NCBI GenBank assembly: GCA_037576215.1
Contig: JBANDB010000013.1
Location: 2,356,001-2,420,000 of the forward strand
Direction: 5' to 3'
From: Armillaria gallica
Taxonomy: Eukaryota; Basidiomycota; Agaricomycetes; Agaricales; Physalacriaceae
DNA length: 64,000 nucleotides
Shown: one piece after another, positions 35,623-46,567 of the stretch
How the letters are laid out: each line of letters opens with the position of its first letter
How positions within the stretch are numbered: position 1 is the first letter of the stretch
Position numbers and translations under genes: made by a program
Notes under the pieces: model-generated
Told to the model about the DNA's origin: nothing
The model's input: the letters and a program-made list of their open reading frames with translations, nothing else
Databases searched by the model: none

Positions 35623-37006
35623 ATGGTTAATTTCTCTGCTCTCGCGTCCGCGGTCCTACTTGCTGTGACAGCTGCTACCGCTCACCCTACCAGCGCTCCT
35701 TTGAGCCAGGGTGAGCTCACGCGTCGCGCCGACTTCCAGAATTTCGCGCGTCGCTCTCTCAACGCGTGTCAGGATGCTCTCAAGCGTCGTGGACACCTTG
35801 AAAGGTCGGCTGCTCGTCGTAGGGCACTTGCAGACGACCTTCGCCGCAAGAGAGGTCTTCCTACGAGTAAGTGACTAATCCCCGGTCAAGTCTACCAAAC
35901 TGACAACTCTCTCTCTCCTATAGGCAGCATTTACAAGCGCCTCGACTTGGATGATGTCTTGAACACTGACCATCAGTCGAACACGACAGGTCTTACTGCC
36001 GATTCCGACCCCTTCGACGGAACCGGGTCTTGCACGCTCGTCTCTGAGACCACTCAAGGCCCATACTATGTCGACGGAGAATACGTTCGTTCGGACATCA
36101 CCGAAGATCAAGAAGGCATATACACCTACGTCGATGTTGAGCTTATCGACTACTCCACTTGCGAACCTGTTGCCGATGTCTACATCGACTTTTGGCACTG
36201 CAACGCAACAGGTGTCTACTCTGGTGTCGTCGCCGGCGGCAATGGTGATCAAACCGACGAGACCAATTTGGTAAGTTGGATCCCCTCGGATTTATCTTGG
36301 TTTCTGACGCCTTGTTTGATATGCTAGGATAAGACTTTCCTTCGTGGAATTCAGGTGACCAACTCTGATGGTTATGCTCAGTTCGAGACTATTTTCCCGG
36401 GTTCGCAAATCATTTCTATGGCCATGGATACCATTGTACTGAAGTTCTGGTTATGACACAGGCCACTACACGTCGCGAGCTAATCACATCCACATCATCG
36501 CACATAACGATGGGACCCTTTTCGACAATGGCACCTTCAAGACAGATAGCGACCACCACGTCGGTAAGTCTTTCGTAATTCTTCAAATTCTATCCCATGG
36601 GCCATTTCTGAATTGAATTTGTTAGGCCAACTCTTCTTCGACCAAAGTTTAATCTCCATTGTCGAAGAGACTCCGCCTTATTCCGCCAATACTCAACAGC
36701 TCACTTTGAACGAGGACGACTCGATTCTGTCAACGGAGGTCGAGGGAACCAACGGCGTTGACCCTGTCCTGGAGTACGTCTACCTCGGTGATGATATTTC
36801 TGATGGACTTCTCGCGTGAGTACTATCCATTTGCTGTTTACGAGGCGTTGTTGACAAAAACCGTTTATAGATGGGGATCTGTCGGTATTGATATCTCAGC
36901 CAGCTATTCGGTTTCTTCGGCGGCCACGCTTACTGAAGATGGTGGTGTTGAGAATAACTCCAGTGGTGGTGGAGGTGCCCCTGGAGGGGGTGCACCTCCC
37001 TCCTAG
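35623..37006 (+). CDS. Secreted intradiol ring-cleavage dioxygenase
   Basis: Non-heme Fe(III) dioxygenase that opens catechol-type rings between the two hydroxylated carbons. Six exons: 35623-35866, 35924-36270, 36328-36400, 36462-36563, 36626-36815 and 36871-37006; 363 residues. A signal peptide (MVNFSALASAVLLAVTAATA) marks it as secreted. A short basic pro-like region follows. The core has TQGPYYVDGEYVRSDI (first Tyr ligand), VYIDFWHCNATGVYSG, and GHYTSRANHIHI (second Tyr and two His ligands), so the full Tyr2His2 iron set is present. The C-terminus is a Gly/Ser/Pro-rich tail (NNSSGGGGAPGGGAPPS). Extracellular intradiol dioxygenases of this type occur in wood- and litter-decay basidiomycetes. 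It lies next to the CYP53-like P450. Intact. Confidence 0.92.
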
Positions 37007-38311
37007 ATACAGATGAGAGTATATACAGATACATTAAGAGTGGTTTCCCCGTGACGAGGCTGTTGAAGTGGTACAGAATATGACTTATGTTCGGTTAATG
37101 TCAAACCTATCTTATGTACACTTTGTGAAAATTACCGTGACAGCAACTCATACCTTCATCGAATCTGTACTTGTGCAAAAAACAAAGGATTGGTCCAAGA
37201 TTGGTACCATGGCTGGGCGCGGCCCGATCTTCCGCGACCACGCGTGCTCTAGGGCAAGTGCCGTGCTTTCCCGCTTAGCCTTGCACTTTCACATCCATTC
37301 GAAATTTGCGTGTTCCATGGTCATCTGCGCGGAAATGTATGTTTTCCGTTCTTGATGCATGATGTCAGATTCTGAAGGTTCACGGGAAAGCTGGGTTCAT
37401 GGATGACCATCTATACCGCGCTCGTGCTCAGACCCTTTGTTCAATGGGTGCCCAGTCACTGCTCAGAATTTTTTTGTTGAGCTTATATATTTTAGATCGT
37501 ACAACCTCTGCGCCGTTGGACTTGAAATGGTTCGCTCTTGTCGGTCATAATATGGCTTGTATCCAGCTAGGCAGGTACCATTCTTTGCGCAAAGTTTCTT
37601 CCAGAAAATGATCCTTGATTAGTACCCGAATACAGAAACAATGAAACGTACATATGTGCCTCGTGCTCTGACTTCGAAGTCGCCAAGCGCTTCGAAGTAC
37701 GAATTCGGGTGTTGCGGTGTACATGCGTGGTATATGTGCCTTGAGTCTTGACCTATTCAGCTGTATGTTCAACCAACACCACTTGCGTGGCATCTCTGCA
37801 AAAGTATCAGAAGACACGCTCGCCATTGGAGTCCGACAGTCTGGACGTAGACCGGCCTGGTGCCAAAGCACAAGATCACGGTATCGTTTTCTCTCCACCG
37901 TACAATGCATTAATTTTATTCTTTTCCAAACAGCACCGTCAATCAGCACCACCCGAGATACTTGATATCCGTGAAACATAACCTCATCACTATGTTCGCA
38001 CGAACGAGCCCATCTACCGGAAACGAAGGTCGGAGAAGGCTGACGCCGTGACAAGGAACTATTTTCGACTGATGCTCCCTTGCTCGGTTCCCCGCATCAT
38101 GAAAACATGCCCCTTGAACGAGGCTTAACAATTTCTGACCGTCATAGCTCGCCCTTACTCGACCTAGGCACACAGTCACCTTCAATCTACTCCATGGATT
38201 AATGGCCACCGTCACCGAGAGAAGACGACTTGGAAAGCTATAAGAGCAGGATTAAAGCAGCAGGTATTCTCAAACCCTCACAGTTGTAGAATTTATTCAT
38301 CTCACCTCACA
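37007..38311. other. Intergenic spacer, hydrophobin promoter at right end
   Basis: A 169-codon open frame on the minus strand (38054-37545) lacks any motif or intron signal and is not accepted as a gene. A TATA-like CTATAAGAG at about 38238-38246 precedes the hydrophobin start by about 70 bases. Confidence 0.4.
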
Positions 38312-39209
38312 ATGTTCGCTCGTATCTCTTTCACAGCTCTTCTGGCTCTACCTCTCCTGGCCAGCGCTGGGGTTATCCCTGTCGTTCTTCCTCGCGATGA
38401 TAGTATGGCCAGGCAGCTCGAGTCCCGCATCATCTGCCCGTCCCCACCTCCCATTCCCCTTCCCCGTGATGAAACTGTTGTTACGGGAAGGCAGGTCGTT
38501 ACGATCTCCCCAGTCCTTCCGCGTGAAAAATCCGGTGATGCTGCTATTATTACAAGCAGGCATGATACTCCAGCTCCTCCAGCGCCTGCCGCTCCTCCAG
38601 CACCTGCCGCTCCCGCTGCGCCTGCAGCACCTGCCGCGCCTCCTGCCGCACCAGCAGCACCGGCGGCACCAGCAGCTCCTGCCGCGCCCGCCGCTCCAGC
38701 AGCTCCGGCTACACCTCCAGCCGCTCCAGCCGCTCCAGCTTCCCCAGCTGCTCCTGCCGCTCCTGCTAGTGGTGGCAACGGTGCTGCTTGCACCGCGACT
38801 GGTACCGCACAGTGCTGTGCATCTACTCAGAGCGTGAATCTGTTCTGTCCTCACGCCCCTCATTGATGCGAAAACTGACTATGATTTTTAGTCCACCGAC
38901 TTGAGCGCGCCTGTTTCGACGCTCTTGGGCCTCCTCGGAGTCGTCGTCGGTCAACTCACTGGCAATATGTAGGTTTTCTATATCTTCAGTAGATGGTGGA
39001 ACATGGCTGATTCCTTTGTTCTATAGTGGTCTGTCTTGCAGCCCTATCACGGTCATCGGTGTTGGCGGAACACAGTGCAATAACCAAGTTGTATGCTGTG
39101 ATAACAACAACTTCGTACGCGACAATGTTATCCATATTAATTCTATGCTGACGTTCCTTAGAACGGCCTTGTTTCTCTCGGCTGCACCCCCCTCAACATC
39201 GGCCTCTAA
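38312..39209 (+). CDS. Class I hydrophobin with a Pro/Ala-rich N-terminal extension
   Basis: Hydrophobins are secreted proteins that self-assemble into amphipathic films on hyphae and spores. Four exons: 38312-38833, 38892-38968, 39027-39114 and 39162-39209; 244 residues. A signal peptide ([20 protein letters not shown]) is followed by ~60 residues with repeated LPRD/E motifs, then ~60-70 residues of almost pure Pro/Ala (roughly residues 87-150). The C-terminal ~95 residues carry the eight-Cys pattern: C, CC, C, C, CC, C (ACTA, QCCAS, LSCS, TQCNN, VVCCD, LGCT). The long spacing between the CC pair and the third Cys group fits class I. Typical class I hydrophobins are ~110 residues, so the extension roughly doubles the length. 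The Pro/Ala tract is coded by GC-rich triplet repeats (about 38570-38770) that may vary in length. Confidence 0.92.
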
Positions 39210-39547
39210 AGGATTGGAGCGTTTTGGTGGTGATTTTTAAAAAGTGCATCTGTTTTGGATTTGTTTGATAGATAAATAGCTCAAACTCACATTGCCGGAT
39301 AGTAGCAAATGTCCTAATGATTATCAATTTTTCATTTTTGAGCCATCGAATTCCCGGTCGTTCCCTTTCAAAATTCAGAGTTGCCGTGCAGATATGTCTG
39401 TGCATGCACGCTAGGTACTCCAACGAAGTCAAATTTGACATGGGCAAAGATCCTGATAGCGGCGCTGTTCAACAGTCATCGCAAAGGTAATTCCATCTTT
39501 GGGGGTTCTCAAAAAAATGTTTCAATGAAACTCCAATATCGATGTCA

Positions 39548-40109
39548 TTATAGGTAACATAATTGGCGAGAATTCATCAACGCGTGGGCCGCTGTTACTT
39601 TTTTAACCTCTTCATCCCATTTTTCAACCTCCTCGTAGTAGTTATCTGGAGTCACATACGTTTCCCTTTCCACAAAAGGGGTCAGTGCATAAGCCCGAGA
39701 AAGCGGCCCTTTCCATTGCCTCGCCAGGTCCAAAAAGGCATCCAACGTCGGGTACGAATGAATGAACTCCAAGAGTACGTCCGTTTCAAAGTTGAATACA
39801 AAATACCGGGTGCCGATCCTGATAACACTTTCGTCCTCCTGGCCATGGTACATAATGACGTAGATTTCACCAAAGACGTGGTTGTGAAGTTCGATTTCAA
39901 GACTTGCGAAGATCCGGCCATTAACGAGGGGAAAGAGACGCCTGCAAGATGGGAAATCCTCCCAATCGTTGCTCCAGTTTGGAGGCAGTCGGTCAGAGGG
40001 GCCATCGTACAGATGAGGGCTTGGAACCGAAAGGTCCATCTCTAGTCGGGTCTAGGAATGAAAGTGAGCATGTTATAGTATTACAAGGCGAGTGTTGACA
40101 TACTGCCAT
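39548..40109 (-). CDS. Small-protein family member A (micro-first-exon family)
   Basis: Unrecognised ~169-residue protein, one of five related copies in this window. Exon 1 codes only Met-Ala (40109-40104). A 52 bp intron (40103-40052, GTATGT...CCTAG) follows, then exon 2 40051-39548. Sequence landmarks are MDLSVPSPHLYDGPSDRLP, RRLFPLVNGRIFASLEIEL, GEIYVIMYHGQEDESVIRIG and TRYFVFNFETDVLLEFIHSY. The last ~60 residues are helical and charged. No signal peptide or transmembrane segment. A start at the internal Met (40039) is possible, but member C has no internal Met, so the micro-exon start is preferred. It lies tail-to-tail with the hydrophobin. Function unknown. Confidence 0.7.
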
Positions 40110-40134
40110 TTTTCGAAAAGATGTAGCTGGGGTA

Positions 40135-40420
40135 ATGACGGTCTTGATTTCGGATTTCGATAGGAGCTGGAACAGAACAGCCCTTTATGTAAGACAGTCT
40201 TGGAGAAAGAGCGCCACCGACGTGACGCGTTTATTTGCGCTTGTTGTCAGGTCCGTTGCTTTTCTCCTCCCGGCCATGACCCTAGTGACGTCCAGCCCTC
40301 TATCTCGTTCTCACGGCGCATGTATCCAAGAAAACATTTCACGGCAGACCACTTTTGACCATCGAGTTGTCTCTATTTTCTGGAAGGGCAGAGAGGTGGA
40401 ATAGGCTTCAAAGCTACCGT
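40135..40420 (+). repeat. A-T-D-x-T-R-L-F-A element, copy 2 (possible small gene)
   Basis: An 89-codon frame from 40135 contains SATDVTRLFALVVRSVAF and ACIQENISRQTTF. The copy at 59.4 kb reads ATNVTRLFAVLVNNYLVS and AYIKQNISSKTAF at the same spacing. Third-base changes dominate in the core, so the peptide seems to have been under coding constraint. It starts about 25 bases upstream of member A on the opposite strand, so the two could share a promoter. Confidence 0.45.
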
Positions 40421-40829
40421 CTGGGAGTGGGAACGTGCGGATGTTAGAGTTAGACTGCGATCCTAAGCAGTTCGTCTTTGTGTGTCCCTTGCTTTCCTAC
40501 ATGTCACTCTTCCTGATCAGTTTTTTTTTCGGCAGCCCTATCCGTAGCCTTGGGGTCACGTGTATGCAGAGTGTTACTGGAACACAGCGATGCACTCGCC
40601 GCAGGAACCACTCATTGCTTAGAGCTTGCAGTTATCAAAACTGTGGTAGTCTGAAGGACGATGAGAAGTAGGCGTAGCATCTCGACGAGAACCACCGTGC
40701 AGAAAAGAAGACGCCGAGCTGGATACAGCATCAATCGTATGAGCTTGTCAGTATCGAATGCAAGGACGGCTCCGAAATACCGTGATAGGTGCGTTATGAG
40801 ACTCTTATCGCATTTCGCATGCCAGCTAA

Positions 40830-41110
40830 CTGTTTTTGGTTGTGCCGATGAAGCCCAGGGAATTGGACAGTGACGAAGCGATGGCGGTATCCATGCACAT
40901 CTCGTGGAAAACTGCACCTACCTTCAGTAGCTCCATGAGTGATAAAAGGAAGAGGATGCAAGGGGTGGATTTCGCTGTAGGTGCGGGGCTCCGATGGCTT
41001 GAAGGTATGATTACCGCCACCTGGTTTCTCTCCGATGCTCATCTGTGCTCCTTCCAGCCGTTTCTCGAGTTCCATAGCTTTCGCGACTTTGGACTAAGCC
41101 TGAGATGAAG
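40830..41110 (+). pseudogene. Exon shared with 59.9-60.15 kb, unknown gene
   Basis: The frame MKPRELDSDEAMAVSMHI...GLRWLEG ends at a donor-like GTATGATTAC (about 41006), and an acceptor CCTTCCAG follows at about 41050-41057. The sequence, including the intron, aligns by eye with 59905-60140. No complete gene can be built in either place. Function unknown. Confidence 0.4.
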
Positions 41111-42255
41111 GCAGCCCAGTCCCTCGATTGTTAATTCTGTAACGTTCAGAGTACTGGTCACCTTGGTTATCAGCGATGAGTTCGACGGCTTACGGTATGC
41201 AAAATGTGTTTCTTTCCTCTATACCGCTCAGCGCTGATTTTTCATTTAGTTGCCATGTCCATCGGTACTTATGAAGCGACGATCGACGATGCAGCGGCTG
41301 CTCTCAAAGAGACGCCATATCTCTCAGATCTAGGTCTGGCTTAGTCTTTTGTACGTACGCCGCTTCGTCCTGACGCTGCACAACTCATCATCTGGTAACA
41401 GCTCGCACAGAATACGGGACAAGATCGTGCAAGTACTTGCTCCTAACGTGTTATCACGTCCAAGTGAAGGTCCTGCGTTTTGAGGACGTGAAGGCTCTAC
41501 CTCAGACGGAATGTACATGAAACGTGCCTCATTGAAGGTGATAGCCGTGAAGGTAAGCCCAAATGCTCCGACTCCCGGGAACTGCGTAAGCTAACATTTT
41601 TGCAGCTGGGCCTTGACCGCATTGACGAGAGGCAAACTTAGTGGTTCTGCCTAGGGATACTCTGCGTTGTGGAGCTCGGTTCACCGTATTGTTTGTCAAT
41701 GTGGGGGGCCTCGCATTCGCCCGCGATTGGTCAGACCATCTTCGATATTCATGTCTACCTTTCAGACACCGAACTGCGAACCAACATGATTTCTCTCGCT
41801 GGTATGCATCGTCAGCTCTATGTGCTGAAACCATATTACTGGCCAGGCTTCTTTCCCTGGACGGCCATCGAACAGGTATGGGTTAGCAGCAGTCTCACCG
41901 AAACATATCTTAATATCCTCGTAGCTCCCTCTTTTCACGAATTGCGGTTCTTACCTGACACCAGTGTTCGGACGTCAGCTCCAGGTCGGATCAGTCAAGA
42001 CTCTCAATATCCGACGTTATGCTGAGAATGAGCCGCCTGAATATTTGCGCCAAGGTCGTAAATACAAACTATGGATATAACTCGGGGAGTCGGAGGACAA
42101 AAAGGACATCGATGATTCGGACCACGAGGTCGTACGGCGACTGTCGTGGAACGTCCTATGACTCCTTTGCTTCCCGTCACTAGGCCCGGTCTCTCCGCCG
42201 CTGATATAAATGCCGGGATATGACCACGGAACGAAACTGCACTCGACCTCGTCAC
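41111..42255. other. Spacer with unassigned open frames
   Basis: A short frame MSIGTYEATIDDAAAALKET near 41253-41340 and a longer one (HVYLSDTELRTNMISLAG) near 41750-41810 look protein-like, but I can neither link them by introns nor recognise a family. The right end carries the GH43 promoter. Confidence 0.25.
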
Positions 42256-43424
42256 ATGTACAAATCAACACCTCTCGCTGCGCTTTTGGTGTATTCACTT
42301 CTCGTCTTGCTAGTCCGAGCATCCCCCTACCCGAGACAAAGTGATGTGCGTGTTTCCAGCAGTCTAATTTCGCGCCATTTACATTTTCTTAACAGGACCT
42401 TGTGGGATATTTCTTTGTCCACTTCTACGACCGCGAGGCTTCCATATTCGCACACCTCAGCAATGGAAACAATCCCCTCTCCTACCAAACTCTCAACAGC
42501 GACAATGCCATCCTTGTTCCAACCAGCGGAACTGGTGGCGTTCGGGACCCGTTTCTCGTTAGCAGCCCAGATAAATCCAAATTTTGGATCATTGGCACGG
42601 ACCTGCTCATCGATGACACGAACTGGGATGCTGCTACGCGAACGGGAAGCCGAAATTTGTATGTCTGGGAGAGCAACGATCTCGTGAATTGGAGCAGCGA
42701 TTGGCTTGCGGAGGTTGTGGGCGAGACGGCTGGGATGGCTTGGGCTCCCGAAGCCATATGGGACGCAGATGCAGGGCAATATCTCGTTTATTGGTCATCG
42801 AGATTCTACGATGCAGACGATACCGCTGTACGTCCAGGTATCTTCCCTTCGGTTCCCATCCTAATGTATACATACAGCACGCCGGAAAAGCTACGGAAGA
42901 CCGCATCGTATCCGCCTACACCCCCGACTTCCGGACGTTCACCAAAGCGACAGATTACATTGTCATACCCGGAACTCCTATCATTGATCTCACGATTCTC
43001 CCTCTCTCCGACGGGGAATACATTCGGTTCATCAAGAACGAGACTGTCCTTCGTGTATGGAGCGAGCGTTCCAGTGGCGGACTCTTTGGAACTTGGACGA
43101 AGATCGGAGATGGGTATGTCAACCCATACGTGACTGAGGGACCGCTCGCCTTTCATGACAATGAGGTCGAGGGCCGTATTCACCTCTGGCTGGATGAGTA
43201 TGGTGGTGATACGCGAGTTTATGTAGGTCTTCTCCCAGCAGTCCTCAAGATTGCTGTAACTGATGTGTGCAATCATCTAGGGATACGTACCGCAGTATAC
43301 CGACGATGGAGGTGTTACTTGGGTGAACGGGGACAGGGCAAATTTCCCTGCTTTGACGAAGCATGGTGTGGTAGTGCCAGTGAACCAGACGCAGTATGAT
43401 GCGATCGAGGCCAAATGGGCATAG
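42256..43424 (+). CDS. Secreted GH43-family glycoside hydrolase
   Basis: GH43 five-bladed beta-propeller glycosidase; the family acts on arabinan or xylan side chains. Four exons: 42256-42345, 42396-42827, 42878-43222 and 43281-43424 (introns 50, 50 and 58 bp); 336 residues, all frames continuous. A signal peptide (MYKSTPLAALLVYSLLVLLV) sits in exon 1. Motifs: GGVRDPFLVSSPDKSKFWI (the R-D-P Asp, likely base or pKa-tuning residue), YVWESNDLVNWSSDWL, and MAWAPEAIWD, where the Glu in APEA is the expected general acid. Then come YLVYWSSRFYD and IHLWLDEYGGDTRVY. Only the catalytic domain is present, with no binding module. Exact substrate cannot be told. Two broken partial copies occur at 45.3-45.7 and 57.2-58.1 kb. 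Intact. Confidence 0.88.
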
Positions 43425-43604
43425 AGCTTTGTGTGTGACAATCAACTAGTGATTCGTTATTAACGGCGAGGATCTTCCTCAAACCAGTATAGTGTGCTGC
43501 TGCCTGAACTTTGACTCGATCGTACTAGCCAGACTGGCGGACGGTTATCTCAACGCTGGATGTTAATATGATACCCCATCGAACTCGAAGCTAATACAAG
43601 TTTG

Positions 43605-43735
43605 TCGGCGCTAGAGTCCTTTCTCCCGTGTTTTGGTGCTGACTAAGTTCAAGATGAATTTTGTCATGCCATTCTAGATCAGCAGTAGTCTACGATCTAC
43701 ACGACTGTCCGACTCCGCTCAATGGTAATCGGAAT
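43605..43735 (+). repeat. Exon-like repeat (L-E-S-F-L...), copy 1
   Basis: GCTAGAGTCCTTTCTCCCGT and the following ~110 bases recur at 58245-58370 (within the duplicated block) and at 60208-60330. The 60.2 kb copy reads openly as LESFLLCFSFEEFRDERCHA. This copy has two in-frame stops. It is a remnant of an unknown gene sitting between GH43 and family member B. Confidence 0.5.
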
Positions 43736-43998
43736 ATTGCTTTGAACATTTTGGGAGCATATCGTCGATGTAGGTTACAAAATTTGGTCCACGAATCGCA
43801 AAGCGCATGAAAGGATGGCTTCTGCTATCAGACGTTGGTCACTCTTGTTTGAACTTGGTCTTACTTTGTGACATTCTGCCCAAATTGCCTCTGTTCCGTC
43901 TCAAGATGATCGAATGCAGGTCTATCTTTATAAATCTTGTTCAAGGCGAAGCTCCTATTGTGTCTTTCGTTTTATCACCCAGCTACGTCTTCCTCACA

Positions 43999-44561
43999 AT
44001 GGCAGTAAGTCGAGACGATAATCTTGCCTACGCCATGCTCACATTCATTCAAAGACCCAGCTAGACATGGATTTTTCCGTCCCGAACCCCCATCTGTACA
44101 CAGGCCCATCTGACCGACTGCCTCGAAACTGGCACAACAATTGGAAGAAATTTTCGTCCAAAAGGCGTTTATTCCCCCTCGTCAATGGTCGAATCGGTGC
44201 GAGCGTTGACATTGAACTTCTCCATCAAATCTCCGGTGAAATCTACGTCGTCATGTTCCACGGTCGGTCGGACGAAGTTGTCATCAGGATCGGCACCCGG
44301 TATTTCATGTACAACTTCGAAACGGAGATCCTCCTAGAATTCATTCATACGTATCCCACGCTGGATGCCTTTCTGGAGTTGGCGAGGCAATGGGGGAGTA
44401 TGGCTTCTGAGACATATACTGGGCTGACCCCTTTTGTGGAATGGGAATTGGGTGGGACGCCAGATAATTATTACGACGGGGTTAAGAGATGGAAAGAAGA
44501 GGTGAGGAATGCTAGAGCGGCACAGGCCTTGATGAGTTCTCGCCAGTTATGTTACCTGTAA
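43999..44561 (+). CDS. Small-protein family member B (micro-first-exon family)
   Basis: Exon 1 is ATGGCA (43999-44004); a 50 bp intron (44005-44054, GTAAGT...CAAAG); exon 2 44055-44561; 170 residues. Closest relative of member A: MDFSVPNPHLYTGPSDRLP, RRLFPLVNGRIGASVDIEL, GEIYVVMFHGRSDEVVIRIG, TRYFMYNFETEILLEFIHTY and a C-terminal MSSRQLCYL identical in its last residues to member A (NSRQLCYL). A TATA-like TTTATAAAT lies at 43926-43934. Transcribed in the same direction as GH43, 0.57 kb downstream. No domain recognised; cytosolic by sequence. Intact, and CpG-rich relative to its decayed copy at 58.6 kb. Confidence 0.7.
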
Positions 44562-44785
44562 GCAAGGAATCGAAAGTTATCTTACAGAATTCAATTTGTC
44601 ACTTGTTTTCTGCCTCGGCGATTTTTCATTTCATGCCGACATCCTGGTCAGCTAGCTTGTATGTGCCGTATTGGTAACTGGATACACTTTATTTCGGCTA
44701 AAATCCTAGGGAGTAAAGTGCAAAGGAGCCTTAGGGCGACGGGGTGCCAAGACCACGGCGGTTATGTCTTATGCTAACTTGACAA

Positions 44786-44935
44786 AGCAACGCCACCGAC
44801 GTGACGCGTCTGCTTGCCTGTTGTTGTCATCAATTGTCTTGTCTCCACCACAGTCATTGTCAGCCTTGCAACCTGTATTCACGGCACATATATAAAGCAA
44901 AATATTCCTTCGAAAACAGCTTCTCGTATGTCCAT
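44786..44935 (+). repeat. A-T-D-x-T-R-L-F-A element, copy 3
   Basis: GCCACCGACGTGACGCGT (44793-44810) encodes ATDVTRLLA. The text TYIKQNIPSKTAS follows at about the same spacing as in copies 2 and 4, in a shifted frame. It belongs to the duplicated 42.8-45.25 kb block. Confidence 0.55.
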
Positions 44936-45284
44936 TTTCCCATTTCTGCCTCTGCTGATCGCTCTGTTTGTCAACTAGTTTGCAGACTCTGATCGAACAT
45001 AATGATTGACTCACTGCTAGAGGAAAGTCAGTGATTAGACCGTAGGGTTCGCAAGTCACCAATCGGAAATATGAAGGACGACTGAACGGGTATCTGTCAC
45101 ACTGTCAAATATAGCCGGTACCGGCGCGGAGGCTCGAGAAGGGCCGTGCGGATGAGGTGTAGAGCTAGATATTGAGCTTGGCGGATACAAGGGAGGCTGC
45201 GATACATGCTGAGAGGTGCTGGTGAGATATGAGGTTACCCCCGTTATGTGGATTTCAGCTTACATGTCCGAATTACACTGTTAC

Positions 45285-45725
45285 ACGCGGAAGTACCAGA
45301 CCCAATAATCCTCCCCCTCTCCGACGGAGAATGCATTCGGTTTATCAAGAACGAGACGGTTCTTCGTGTGTGGGGCGAGGGTTCCAATGGGTTCTCTTTG
45401 GCACCGGAGATGGGTATGGGTTAACATACTCAACTGAGGGACCGCCTGCCTTTCATGACAATGAGGTCGAGGGCGTATTCACCTGTAGCTGGATGAGTGT
45501 GGTGGTGATACCGGAGTTTATGTAGGTCATCCAAGCATCCGCGAGCTGGTTGTTAACTAAAAGGTAATCATCTAGGAATATGTATCGCAATATACCGATG
45601 ACGGGGGTGTCACTTGGGTGAACGGGGCCAGGACCAATTTCCCTGCTTTGACGAAGCATGGTGTGGTCATGCCGGTGAACCAGACGCAGTATGATGCGAT
45701 CGGGGCGAAATGGCGTAGCGTTTTG
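45285..45725 (+). pseudogene. GH43 3' fragment, copy 2
   Basis: Matches GH43 from ILPLSDGE...FIKNETVLRVW to the stop, including the last intron. Small deletions put the pieces in different frames, so it is non-functional. Unlike the copy at 57.2 kb it keeps many CpGs. It is either a separate duplication or the scar of an unequal exchange next to the intact gene. Confidence 0.7.
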
Positions 45726-46567
45726 TATGCCAGAGTCAAATGGCTAATTCATGAATACCGATATTGAAACAGAAAGGTTTCTCAGTCGCGTTGCCAGCCG
45801 GCCTATAGGCAATTCGCTCTTTCGAGAAAGCAGTATTGCGAGAGAAATAAGACAGGATTCTGGTAAAACGTTAGAAGCGGTAGAATTTGGTAGAATGTGG
45901 CGAAATCTTTAACGTACGACATGATCCATGGTATGGTTGTTGACACTGTTCTCAAGAACATGCCTTTTCATATCATATGCATTGATTGAAACAGAGATCA
46001 AGCATCCGATAGCGAATGCTCCTGGTCATACTTCGCGTCAATGTGGGGAACATTTTCGTAAGCCTCTGCGCGTCAGCGTTCAGGTGACCTCCGCCGGGTT
46101 CTCATTTTGTTCCCAGCTCGGGATGACATCGAAACGCGCACGGTAAGTCATCTTCACGTCGTTCATTACCACGTTCACCGTTCATCACCATCGTCCACAT
46201 TCCGTAATCTATCTTTTGCCACAATCCACTTGCAATCCAGATTCCACCTCTTTCCCCCCTTCGTTGGGGGGGGGACTGCTATTTCATTGCTTCGTCACCG
46301 TAACTGAACAAGTAGTAGTAGTAGTAGTAGTAGTACACCACAAAAAGCAAGAAAAGATTGCCTACCTTTATCATAGGCGACTTTGTAAATAACCTAATAT
46401 AAAGAGAAGTCAAGTTTGTATACCTAAGTAAATGAGTCATGAGATTATTTTAGGATCTTACCAATTGTAATCCTCTCAATCGTGTTTATAAGAAAATATA
46501 ACCAGCGGAAATCTCAGACCATGTTTATTTGGGTGAATAACAGTTCAATAAAGATGTTACGAGTAGT
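45726..46567. other. Spacer with simple repeats
   Basis: No gene seen. Contains a run of nine G (46265-46273) and an (AGT)n microsatellite at about 46311-46335. CpG becomes rare to the right of this point. Confidence 0.5.

Noticed and set aside
36958..37003. Gly/Pro tail of the dioxygenase as a separate domain
   Set aside because: Low-complexity tail only, continuous with the last exon.
37545..38054. 169-codon minus-strand frame
   Set aside because: No motif, no intron logic, unusual composition; overlaps the hydrophobin promoter region.
38302..38863. Ala/Gly-rich and Arg/Trp/Ser-rich frames on the minus strand
   Set aside because: Antisense shadows of the hydrophobin Pro/Ala tract; triplet repeats stay open in all frames.
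46311..46335. Repeated AGT units as a CRISPR or minisatellite array
   Set aside because: A plain trinucleotide microsatellite without spacers; the window is eukaryotic.
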